64,000 nt of DNA. Origin: Desulfobacteraceae bacterium. GTDB taxonomy: Bacteria; Desulfobacterota; Desulfobacteria; Desulfobacterales; Desulfosarcinaceae. The DNA is taken from NCBI GenBank assembly GCA_013003715.1, contig JABDIN010000030.1, positions 1 to 64,000 of the forward strand, in the 5' to 3' direction. Position numbers and translations under genes: made by a program. This document shows positions 36,043 through 43,941 of this stretch, piece after piece (position 1 is the stretch's first letter; every line of letters starts with the position of its first letter). Under the pieces are notes generated by a model, which did no database searches, was not told where the DNA came from, and worked only from the letters and a program-made list of their open reading frames with translations.

Positions 36043-37056
36043 TTATAGCTCCACGCCATGGATCGCCACACCGCAATGACTGCATTTGGACGACCGGACC
36101 TTATTTTGGCGGACCTGGAATCCCCAGCGATCGATGAGGAGTTCACCGCAGTTGTAGCATACTGTATTCTCCCCCCCCTGACCGGGGATATTGCCGGTAT
36201 AGACATAACGCAATCCGGCGTCTATGCCGATCTTCCTTGCCGTCAACAGGGTCTCGACGGGTGTGGGGGGGTGGTCCGTGAGCTTATAGGTGGGATGGAA
36301 CCGGCTGACGTGCCATGGGGTTTCGGGCCCGAGTTCATTGGCAACGAATTTTGCCAGGCCACGCAGTTCACCGGGTGAATCGTTGAGGCCGGGAATCACC
36401 AGCGTCGTGACCTCCACCCATATTCCCAGGCGCTTCATTTTGATCAGCGTATTCTTCACCGGTGCAAGCTTGGCGCCGCATAGCTTCCGGTAATAGTCGT
36501 TGGTAAAGGCTTTCAGGTCCACATTGGCGGCATCCAGGTAGGGACTGATCATATCCAGGGCTTCCGGTGTCATGTATCCGTTGGAGACAAATACATTCCG
36601 GATGCCCTGTTCGTGAGCAAGCCGGGCGGTGTCATGGGCGAATTCAAAGAAGACGGTGGGTTCGGTGTAGGTATAGGCAATGGTGGTGCATTGTTTTCGC
36701 CGGGCATCGGCCACGACGGCTTCCGGTGCTACGGTTTCGCCGACAATCCTGCCCTTCTGATCCGCCGGCAGCTGGGCAATATCGGCATTCTGACAGAACT
36801 TGCATTTAAAGTTACATCCCACCGTGGCAATGGAGTAGGAGAGACTGCCGGGTTTCAGGTGATACAATGGTTTTTTTTCGATGGGATCGACATGTCCGGC
36901 GATGAGACGACCGTATACCAAAGTATGCAGCTCTGAATTCTGATTCTCCCGCACCCCGCAGATCCCCCGCTTTCCGGGCTTGATCTCACAGCGGTGATTG
37001 CACAGGTTGCAGCGAACCTTGTCATCGTCAAGACGCTCGAACAAATAGGCTTTCAT
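36043..37056 (-). CDS. AmmeMemoRadiSam-type radical SAM enzyme
   Basis: A 337-aa radical SAM protein related to pyruvate formate-lyase activases. It has an N-terminal CNLCNHRC and GICGVREN, the cluster motif CNFKCKFC near residue 80, YTYTEPTVFFEFAHD, NVDLKAFTNDYYRKLC, and VEVTTLVIPGLNDS. The C-terminus carries CYNCGE and CSHCG, a zinc-ribbon-like pair. The family is one of three partners of the AmmeMemoRadiSam system (with AMMECR1 and Memo proteins), whose function is unknown; the two partners are not in this window. Start ATG 37056 has GAGGG 10 bases upstream. Confidence 0.88.
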   Translation of the reverse strand: MKAYLFERLDDDKVRCNLCNHRCEIKPGKRGICGVRENQNSELHTLVYGRLIAGHVDPIEKKPLYHLKPGSLSYSIATVGCNFKCKFCQNADIAQLPADQKGRIVGETVAPEAVVADARRKQCTTIAYTYTEPTVFFEFAHDTARLAHEQGIRNVFVSNGYMTPEALDMISPYLDAANVDLKAFTNDYYRKLCGAKLAPVKNTLIKMKRLGIWVEVTTLVIPGLNDSPGELRGLAKFVANELGPETPWHVSRFHPTYKLTDHPPTPVETLLTARKIGIDAGLRYVYTGNIPGQGGENTVCYNCGELLIDRWGFQVRQNKVRSSKCSHCGVAIHGVEL

Positions 37057-37100
37057 GGTATCAAATCCCTCATCGGGTCGGCGCGAAACCCTCTCCGGTG

Positions 37101-37847
37101 CTATCCGTAGAGTTCACCGGGCGATTGTTTTGGCGAGTAACGCAGCGCCAGCGGACGGGTTCGAACCCGTGGCACAAGTGTAATCACCATGCCCGCAAAG
37201 CTGCCGAATGGACATCTCTGAACAATGCGTGATCGTTCAAAACTGGAGGCAAACTTCCCTGATGTATTGGGAAACTGGCAAATGGTCCGCCATCGAACCG
37301 GCATCGCTCCCCCCAAATCCCGGATAAGACCTTTCAATTCCCAAATACTGAAAAAACGGGCTTTTTCGTATACGGCTTCTATGGATGGGCTGGTGGCCCG
37401 GCGGTTTGCCCCCTGAATGGCATACCGGTTCAGGACACCGAGGAATACACGGTCTTTGGCCACACGAAAGGCCTCCGCCAACGCCTTGCGTGGATTGTCC
37501 ACAAATTCGAGTGTGGTGAAAATGCTGGCATGATTGAATGAATTGTCGTCGAAGGGCAGGTCTTCGGCGAACCCGCGATACAGGTCCACCCGGTTGCCCA
37601 CCACGGATTGGGAAATGTCGAGCATGTAGGGTGACGGATCCAGCCCGGTGACCTGTAAACCGGCATTCAACAGATGCATCAGACTATGGCCGATGCCGCA
37701 ACCGATATCGATAACGGACTCACCAGTCGCAGGCTTCAGCAGTTGGCGCATCAAATTAAACTCGAGTTCGGTGTCGAGCCGGCTCTTGAACTGATGGGCC
37801 CATTTTTCATAGGCTTTGGATTCTGTAAAGTCGAATACGAGTCCCAT
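37101..37847 (-). CDS. Class I SAM-dependent methyltransferase
   Basis: A 248-aa Rossmann-fold methyltransferase. Motif I is VIDIGCGIGHSL near residue 45, the acidic residue after strand 2 lies in VTGLDPSPYML, and motif post-II is EDLPFDDNSFNHASIFTTLE. The C-terminal 60 residues are less conserved and contain an arginine-rich end. The substrate cannot be told. It is the gene directly upstream of the radical SAM gene (45-base gap), possibly an operon. Confidence 0.82.
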   Translation of the reverse strand: MGLVFDFTESKAYEKWAHQFKSRLDTELEFNLMRQLLKPATGESVIDIGCGIGHSLMHLLNAGLQVTGLDPSPYMLDISQSVVGNRVDLYRGFAEDLPFDDNSFNHASIFTTLEFVDNPRKALAEAFRVAKDRVFLGVLNRYAIQGANRRATSPSIEAVYEKARFFSIWELKGLIRDLGGAMPVRWRTICQFPNTSGKFASSFERSRIVQRCPFGSFAGMVITLVPRVRTRPLALRYSPKQSPGELYG

Positions 37848-38160
37848 GGAAAAAACCTGCCGAGTGAATACCTTATCAGACTAATGTACAGCCCGGTGTG
37901 TCGACGTGAAAAGCAGTCGCGCATTCCGCCGACTGTTGGGTGATATCCTGTTAAAGCCCGTATGATGCCATGAATGAGATTCGCCGTCAATTTTTATTCA
38001 GTTACGGTATATCAAAAGCCTTGAAATCCGTGTCTTAAACTGTTTTTATGATTTTTCAGGTAGTTGGCCTTGAGCTGAACTTGCATCCTGTCATAGGTCT
38101 CGAAACTTTAAACCTGCGTATCGACGATTCCAAAAACAATACCCCTTATTTCTATCAGAA
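37848..38160. other. Gene-free divergent region
   Basis: About 310 bases between the methyltransferase (minus) and recD2 (plus). It should carry both promoters. I see no strong promoter match, repeat or RNA gene. Confidence 0.4.
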
Positions 38161-40413
38161 TTGAAGACACCGATGTCGATTCAAGACCATAATACAGACA
38201 CAGCCCCCCATGACATTGCCGAGCTTTCCGGGATGATCCACCGCATCACCTATGCGGATCAGGCATCCGGCTATACCGTGGCCCGGGTGAAGGTCAGCGG
38301 CCGCCGCGACCTGGTGACGGTAGTGGGCAACCTCATGTCACCGGCACGTGGAGAGACCCTGCATATGCGTGGTGTGTGGGTGATGAATCCCAAATTCGGC
38401 AGCCAGTTTAAAGTGAGCCACCACACCAAGGTTGTTCCGACCACCGTCCTCGGCATAAAAAAATACCTGGGATCGGGCCTGATTCGCGGCATCGGGCCTA
38501 AAATGGCCGACAGAATCGTGGACCGGTTCGGCACAAAGACCCTTGAGGTGATCGAAAATGAGATCGATCGTCTCACCGAAGTCGGGGGTTTCGGGCTGAA
38601 GCGGATCGACATGATCCGTTCGGCCTGGGATGAACAACGTGATATCCGTGATGTCATGGTGTTTCTGCAAAGCCATGGGGTCGGTTCCGGGTATGCGGCG
38701 AAAATATTCAAGACATACGGCCGGGACGCCATTTCCGTGGTGACGAAAAATCCATATGGTCTGACCAGAGACATCCGCGGTATCGGATTTATCACGGCGG
38801 ATCGCATTGCCGAAAAACTGGGGATTGCCCGGGAATCATCGTTTCGCATCCAGGCGGGAGTTATTTTCGTTCTGTCGCAATTGGCCGATGACGGCCATGT
38901 ATATGCACCGAGGGAGCTACTCATCAGCCGGGCGTGCGAAATGTTGGCGGTTGACGCCCATCTGGTGGCCCAGGCGCTCCCTGTCATTGAAAATGAACGG
39001 GAAATCGTGATCGAGGATATCGTCTCGAAACTCCCGTCTGAAGGCAACGCCGGCAAAGCCATATACCTCACCCAATTTTATCGATGTGAAACACAGATCG
39101 CCGGCCGACTGACAGCATTGATCCGCTCCCCAAAGTCCATCCGCCCCATTGACGCCGCAAAAGCCCTGGAGTGGTTGTCCCGCCGGCTTGATATTCAACT
39201 GGCGGACAAACAGATCCTGGCCATCAGGACCGCAGTGGAACAAAAGGTCATGGTGATTACTGGGGGGCCGGGCACCGGGAAAACAACCTTGATCAATGCC
39301 ATCCTCAGGATATATCAAAAACTGGGCATTAAAATCCTTATGGCCGCCCCCACGGGTCGAGCTGCCAAGCGGATGAGCGACGCCACGGGATTTCCGTCGG
39401 CCACGATTCACCGGCTCCTGGCGTTTTCTCCAGCCAACGGGGGTTTCCAAAAAAATGACCGCCATCCCTTAAAATGCGATTTGCTGGTCATCGACGAAGC
39501 GTCGATGGTGGACACCCCGCTCATGCATCATCTGCTCAAGGCGATACCGTCGCGGACGACACTGATTCTGGTTGGAGACGTTTTTCAATTGCCTTCGGTG
39601 GGTGCGGGAAATGTGCTGAATGATATCATTCGATCCGGTTCGGTGCCGGTGGTCACCCTCGACCGGATATTCCGGCAGGCCCAAAAAAGCCGCATCGTCA
39701 TCAACGCGCACCGGATCAACAGCGGGCGGATGCCGCTATGGGATCCCCCTGCAGCAGATGAACCGCCATCTGATTTTTACTTTATCAATCAGGAAGATCC
39801 GGAAAAGGTGCTGGATCTGATCCTGGAGCTGGCCACACACCGGATTCCGCAACGATTCGGATTTGATCCAATGCTGGACATCCAGGTGCTCACACCCATG
39901 CACCGCGGCATTGTGGGGTCCATGAACCTGAATCACCGACTACAGGAAAATTTGAATCCGGGAGACGGCGATCTGGTGAGGGGCGGGCGGCGCTTCCGTT
40001 GCGGCGACAAAGTGATGCAAATCATCAACAACTATGAAAAGGAGGTGTTCAACGGAGACATCGGCATTATCTGCGCCGTGGACCATGAACGCCACGATAT
40101 CGTCACACGGTTTGACGGCCGGGAAATAAGATATGAATCAGCGGATCTTGATGAACTTGCGCTGGCATATGCCATATCGGTTCATAAATCGCAGGGTTCC
40201 GAATATCCGGTGGTGATCCTGCCCATACTGACCCAGCATTACATGCTGCTTCAGCGCAACCTTATTTATACCGCCATCACCCGCGGTAAAAAGCTCGTGG
40301 TGGTCATCGGTACCCGCAAGGCCATGGCCATCGGTATAAAAAACGACCGGCCCCAACACCGGTTCACAGGTCTCGCCGAACGATTGGCCCCCACCGTGGG
40401 GACATATGGGTAG
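38161..40413 (+). CDS. recD2: RecD2-type ATP-dependent DNA helicase
   Basis: A 750-aa RecD2 helicase, the form that acts without RecB and RecC. The N-terminal region has an OB-like part (YTVARVKVSGRRDLVTVVGN) and helix-hairpin-helix repeats (GIGPKMADRIVDRFG, GFGLKRIDMI). The SF1B core follows: Walker A GGPGTGKTT near 372, APTGRAAKRM, DEASMVDTPL near 447, LVGDVFQLPSVGAGNVL, VLTPMHRG and the C-terminal AYAISVHKSQGSEYPVV. No recB/recC is in the window. The start is TTG 38161 or ATG 38173; neither has a good Shine-Dalgarno. Confidence 0.94.
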   Translation: MKTPMSIQDHNTDTAPHDIAELSGMIHRITYADQASGYTVARVKVSGRRDLVTVVGNLMSPARGETLHMRGVWVMNPKFGSQFKVSHHTKVVPTTVLGIKKYLGSGLIRGIGPKMADRIVDRFGTKTLEVIENEIDRLTEVGGFGLKRIDMIRSAWDEQRDIRDVMVFLQSHGVGSGYAAKIFKTYGRDAISVVTKNPYGLTRDIRGIGFITADRIAEKLGIARESSFRIQAGVIFVLSQLADDGHVYAPRELLISRACEMLAVDAHLVAQALPVIENEREIVIEDIVSKLPSEGNAGKAIYLTQFYRCETQIAGRLTALIRSPKSIRPIDAAKALEWLSRRLDIQLADKQILAIRTAVEQKVMVITGGPGTGKTTLINAILRIYQKLGIKILMAAPTGRAAKRMSDATGFPSATIHRLLAFSPANGGFQKNDRHPLKCDLLVIDEASMVDTPLMHHLLKAIPSRTTLILVGDVFQLPSVGAGNVLNDIIRSGSVPVVTLDRIFRQAQKSRIVINAHRINSGRMPLWDPPAADEPPSDFYFINQEDPEKVLDLILELATHRIPQRFGFDPMLDIQVLTPMHRGIVGSMNLNHRLQENLNPGDGDLVRGGRRFRCGDKVMQIINNYEKEVFNGDIGIICAVDHERHDIVTRFDGREIRYESADLDELALAYAISVHKSQGSEYPVVILPILTQHYMLLQRNLIYTAITRGKKLVVVIGTRKAMAIGIKNDRPQHRFTGLAERLAPTVGTYG

Positions 40414-40502
40414 AGATCACTCCGGTCCAGGTAACCGTAATGTCAAATTCCAACGCTTGCTCAAATATCAAATGAAGGTAATCTATCTATTTTTAAGATG
40501 TC

Positions 40503-40531
40503 TTGACACGCCAACCCGCCTTTTTTATATT
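40503..40531 (+). promoter_or_regulatory. Strong sigma70-type promoter for purB
   Basis: TTGACA (40503-40508), a 17-base spacer, TATATT (40526-40531), 65 bases above the purB ATG. This is the closest match to consensus that I found in the window. Confidence 0.7.
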
Positions 40532-40596
40532 CGGTGTGTCTGCGACCGGTTTTTCCCCACGAATAATAATATCATTACCCAAAAATGGATTAAAAA

Positions 40597-41949
40597 ATGG
40601 ACCTCACCCAATTGACGGCGGTATCACCGATTGACGGTCGATACCGGAAAACAGTGGCAGATCTCAGCCCATATTTCAGTGAAGGCGCACTCATTCGATA
40701 CCGCGTCAGGGTGGAAGTGGAATACTTCATCGCCCTGTGTGAATTACCGCTGCCGGCGCTGGCAACAATCAAACCGGCGATCTTCCCTTCCCTCAGGGCC
40801 ATATATGAAAATTTTACAGCCGACGACGCGTCGGCTGTAAAGGCGATCGAAAAAACCACCAACCACGATGTAAAAGCGGTGGAATACTTTCTCAAGCAGA
40901 AATTTAGCGACCTTGGTATAGACCCATACAAGGAGTTCATCCATTTCGGCCTCACCTCCCAGGATATCAATAACACGGCTGTTCCCCTGGCACTGAAGGA
41001 GGCCTGGATGGACGTGGTCAAACCCAAAATGGAAGAAGTGGTCCATCTGCTCACGAAGAAAGCGGTGGAGTGGAAACCGGTCGCCATGCTGGCCCGGACC
41101 CATGGACAACCCGCATCCCCGACCAGTCTCGGCAAGGAATTCTATGTATTCGTCAACCGGTTGAACCGGCAATTGGTCCATTTTGTAAAGATACCCTTTT
41201 CAGCAAAATTCGGCGGCGCCACCGGTAATTTCAATGCCCATCACGTGGCTTATCCTGAAATCAACTGGATCAAATTCGGGAACCACCTGGTCAACCAGGT
41301 GTTGGGACTGGACCGTTCGCCGGTGACCACACAAATCGAGCATTATGACAATATGGCGGCCTTCTTCGACGCCGTTCGCCGCGTCAACACGATTCTCCTG
41401 GACCTGAACAAGGATGTCTGGACGTACATATCAATGGATTATTTCAAGCAGCGGATCAAGGCTGGTGAGGTGGGATCATCCGCCATGCCGCATAAAGTCA
41501 ATCCCATAGATTTTGAAAATTCCGAAGGAAACCTCGGTATCGCCAATGCCGTATTTGAACACTTGTCCGCAAAATTACCCATTTCCCGGCTTCAACGCGA
41601 CTTGACCGATTCCACGGTTACCCGGAATATCGGCGTACCATTGGCCCATACACTGATCGGCCTGGTATCGCTGCTGAAAGGTCTGGGCAAACTTATCCTG
41701 AATCCCGAGGCAATACAAAAAGACCTCCACGACAATTGGGCTGTGGTGGCGGAGGCGATCCAGACGATACTGAGACGGGAGGGGTATCCCAAACCTTACG
41801 AGGCGCTAATGGGATTGACACGCACCCATGAAGTAATCGATCGCGAGAGTATAGCTAAATTTATCGGCACCTTATCGGTATCGGAGTCCGTGAAGGAGGA
41901 GCTGCTCGACATTACACCTGAAAACTACACGGGCGTCTACGATTTCTAG
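40597..41949 (+). CDS. purB: Adenylosuccinate lyase
   Basis: PurB acts twice in purine synthesis, cleaving SAICAR and adenylosuccinate to release fumarate. The 450-aa protein is of the E. coli-like subtype. Landmarks are SPIDGRYRKTVADLSPYFSE at the N-terminus, TNHDVKAVEYFL, HFGLTSQDINNTAVPLALK, ARTHGQPASPTSLGKE with the general-acid His, and the flexible signature loop GSSAMPHKVNPIDFENSEGN with the catalytic Ser. It has its own promoter at 40503-40531. A perfect hairpin lies inside its coding region (40813-40841). An RsbW-like gene follows by 17 bases. Confidence 0.96.
   Translation: MDLTQLTAVSPIDGRYRKTVADLSPYFSEGALIRYRVRVEVEYFIALCELPLPALATIKPAIFPSLRAIYENFTADDASAVKAIEKTTNHDVKAVEYFLKQKFSDLGIDPYKEFIHFGLTSQDINNTAVPLALKEAWMDVVKPKMEEVVHLLTKKAVEWKPVAMLARTHGQPASPTSLGKEFYVFVNRLNRQLVHFVKIPFSAKFGGATGNFNAHHVAYPEINWIKFGNHLVNQVLGLDRSPVTTQIEHYDNMAAFFDAVRRVNTILLDLNKDVWTYISMDYFKQRIKAGEVGSSAMPHKVNPIDFENSEGNLGIANAVFEHLSAKLPISRLQRDLTDSTVTRNIGVPLAHTLIGLVSLLKGLGKLILNPEAIQKDLHDNWAVVAEAIQTILRREGYPKPYEALMGLTRTHEVIDRESIAKFIGTLSVSESVKEELLDITPENYTGVYDF
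40813..40841. repeat. Perfect 13-bp inverted repeat inside purB
   Basis: TTTACAGCCGACG and CGTCGGCTGTAAA flank a 3-base ACG loop within the purB coding region, encoding TADDASAVK. It would fold as a very stable RNA hairpin or DNA cruciform. Confidence 0.85.
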
Positions 41950-41966
41950 ACGGGGAGGAGCGCGCT

Positions 41967-42380
41967 GTGGCCGAGGCCTTTACACGAACCATCAAAAATC
42001 AACGGGAGGAGATGCCGGCGCTATTGGAGGATATCAACTCCTTTTTAACCCCGCATCAACTGGACAAAAAAATTCTGAACAGCCTTAACCTGGTACTGGA
42101 AGAGGCCATGCTGAACATTATTCAACATGGGGAGGCCACGGCGGGCTCACACGACATTTCGGTAACCCTAAAGCTCGAAGCGGATCAGGTGGGCGTTGAG
42201 CTATTGGATAACGGGCGAGCATTCAATCCGCTGGCATTACCGCACACCCGGCCAAACGCCGCAGAGGTGGAGACTCAAAAAGCGGAATTGGGCATCCATC
42301 TCGTACGCAACATGATGCGTTCCATGGCATACCGGCGCGAAAACGACAAAAACATTTTTGAAATCTGGATCAAACGCTGA
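41967..42380 (+). CDS. RsbW-like histidine-kinase-fold ATPase
   Basis: A 137-aa GHKL-fold protein resembling anti-sigma serine kinases (RsbW/SpoIIAB). The N box is LNLVLEEAMLNIIQHG (conserved Glu and Asn), the G1 box is LLDNGRAFNPL, and the G2 region is LGIHLVRNMM. It uses a GTG start with GGGGAGGAG upstream, 17 bases after purB. No anti-sigma antagonist or sigma factor gene is nearby; in Desulfobacterota such proteins more often belong to partner-switching networks that act elsewhere in the genome. Confidence 0.87.
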   Translation: MAEAFTRTIKNQREEMPALLEDINSFLTPHQLDKKILNSLNLVLEEAMLNIIQHGEATAGSHDISVTLKLEADQVGVELLDNGRAFNPLALPHTRPNAAEVETQKAELGIHLVRNMMRSMAYRRENDKNIFEIWIKR

Positions 42381-42451
42381 CATGGTTTGATCTGTTGTCA
42401 TGGGCCGGAAACAGCGGTGATGCCGGCATCATCGTCCGGCGTGTATTAATC

Positions 42452-42485
42452 ACCTACCACCTACCACTTACCACTTGCCACTTTC
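42452..42485. repeat. 7-bp tandem repeat array
   Basis: Five consecutive heptamers with consensus ACYTACC (ACCTACC, ACCTACC, ACTTACC, ACTTGCC, then a partial ACTTTC) lie in the 276-base gap between the RsbW-like gene and the next gene. The rest of the gap shows no recognised feature. Confidence 0.8.
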
Positions 42486-42656
42486 ACAGCATGCATGCCC
42501 ATCGAAATTGGCACCACCTTGAAATTTTGGTTGCATTACTTATAATAAATGAATAATCAGGTAATGAATGATGGGGCCGGGCACCTTATATATATTGTGA
42601 AAATAAAATTAGAAACGACACGTGACATCAGTTGAATAGTGTTCAGGAGAGATAAT

Positions 42657-43247
42657 ATGGGGAACAATAAATTTCACATCACGTTTTCACTGCCGGAAAC
42701 CTCCAGGTCCGAATTGCTCGGCAAACAATCCGTGCGTGCCACTTTCAAACTGACTGAAAAAGCCATCGAAACCTTGAGCGTGGTGTCGATTCAATTGGGG
42801 GTTAAACAAAAATCCTTGTTCGATCATCTCATTGACGACTTGAGCGCGTTGGAAATGATCGCCAAAGATGTGGAGCCGTCCGGCTTCCAGCAGCTCAACC
42901 GGGTCCAGAAAACCTTTGTCCTCAGCAGAAAGACATTGTCATCCCTCGAAAAAGCGTCCCGTATCTTTGATGCGCCACGGGATGCGCTGGTGGAATATTC
43001 CATCCAGCGCCTGCGGCCGATTATCGAACAGGAAAGAAAAAAGCATGAGAAACGCAAAATGGTATTGGAAAAACTAACCACCCATCTTCAAGGCGGAGAG
43101 CAGCTTCTCGCGGAAGCCTGGAATATCCTGGGTGAAACTGATCCGTTAACCGTGCGCATCGCATCGGTGATCGCTTCGTACAAAAGCGCACACGATCAAA
43201 TCAGCAGCCATATCGAAAAAAGCAGGTGCATCGAGCAGTTCGAGTAA
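42657..43247 (+). CDS. Hypothetical protein, helical
   Basis: A 196-aa protein that I do not recognise. It is mostly predicted helix. Two similar segments, RATFKLTEKAIETLSVVSIQLG (near 25) and KTFVLSRKTLSSLEKASRIF (near 85), look like two copies of a ribbon-helix-helix-style unit. A Lys/Arg-rich coiled stretch EQERKKHEKRKMVLEKL follows near 130. AGGAG lies 7 bases before ATG 42657. There is no signal peptide or membrane segment. It stands alone between the RsbW-like gene and the cytochrome/Rnf operon. Confidence 0.75.
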   Translation: MGNNKFHITFSLPETSRSELLGKQSVRATFKLTEKAIETLSVVSIQLGVKQKSLFDHLIDDLSALEMIAKDVEPSGFQQLNRVQKTFVLSRKTLSSLEKASRIFDAPRDALVEYSIQRLRPIIEQERKKHEKRKMVLEKLTTHLQGGEQLLAEAWNILGETDPLTVRIASVIASYKSAHDQISSHIEKSRCIEQFE

Positions 43248-43437
43248 CCGTTATCCGGTTCACACCGCCTGTGATTTCCCATGAATCCAACCGACCTGGC
43301 CACCCGGTTTTCAATGCGCCCCCCGATCAACCCGCCGCGAATAAAAAACTTGAAAGCCGACTCGCATTATGGTAGTCGGACCTTTGGTTTAACTACGCCC
43401 GCACCTTCAACCCACTAGTGTAGATGAGGATTGTTCG

Positions 43438-43887
43438 ATGACGACAAAGAAACAGCTGAAACTTGCTGTCCTGGTGGCAATACATTTGCTGCTGATCGGT
43501 ATTGTGTGTTATGCGGCCTTCCCGGTAAAAGCGCCTGATGAACCCATCAGGATCATGCTCGAAAACAAGGGGGGCAAGGTCCTTTTTGACCACCAAACCC
43601 ACACCGCAGCCGATGGTTATGGTATCTCCTGTGACGATTGCCATCATCACGGAGAAGAAGACGAAGATGATAAACGGGCATGCAGATACTGCCACCAGGA
43701 GCCTCCCGAAGGCCAGGCCTATTCCGAAAACTGCCTGGAATGCCATGACGAAGAAGATATCGATGAAGATTTTGAAGAAATCGGCATAAAAAAAGCATTC
43801 CATCAGCAATGTGCCGGATGCCACGAGGAGTTTGAGGCCGGCCCTCTTACGAATGATTGTTCAAAGTGTCATGTTCTTTTGAATTGA
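43438..43887 (+). CDS. Membrane-anchored pentahaem c-type cytochrome (cytochrome c3 family)
   Basis: A 149-aa cytochrome with an N-terminal hydrophobic anchor or signal (residues 10-28) and five CxxCH haem sites: CDDCH, CRYCH, CLECH, CAGCH and CSKCH. FDHQTHT before the first site supplies His ligands as in class III cytochromes. Acidic patches (EEDEDD, DEEDIDEDFEE) stand between the haems. It is the gene immediately upstream of rnfC with a gap of 54 bases, the same place as the multihaem cytochrome of cytochrome-linked Rnf operons in Methanosarcina and some sulfate reducers. It likely exchanges electrons with the Rnf complex on the periplasmic side. Confidence 0.9.
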   Translation: MTTKKQLKLAVLVAIHLLLIGIVCYAAFPVKAPDEPIRIMLENKGGKVLFDHQTHTAADGYGISCDDCHHHGEEDEDDKRACRYCHQEPPEGQAYSENCLECHDEEDIDEDFEEIGIKKAFHQQCAGCHEEFEAGPLTNDCSKCHVLLN

Positions 43888-43941
43888 CTAGTCCGAAAGC
43901 ATTCATATTAATTCGCTGCAGCATGGATTAAAGGTTGAGTT

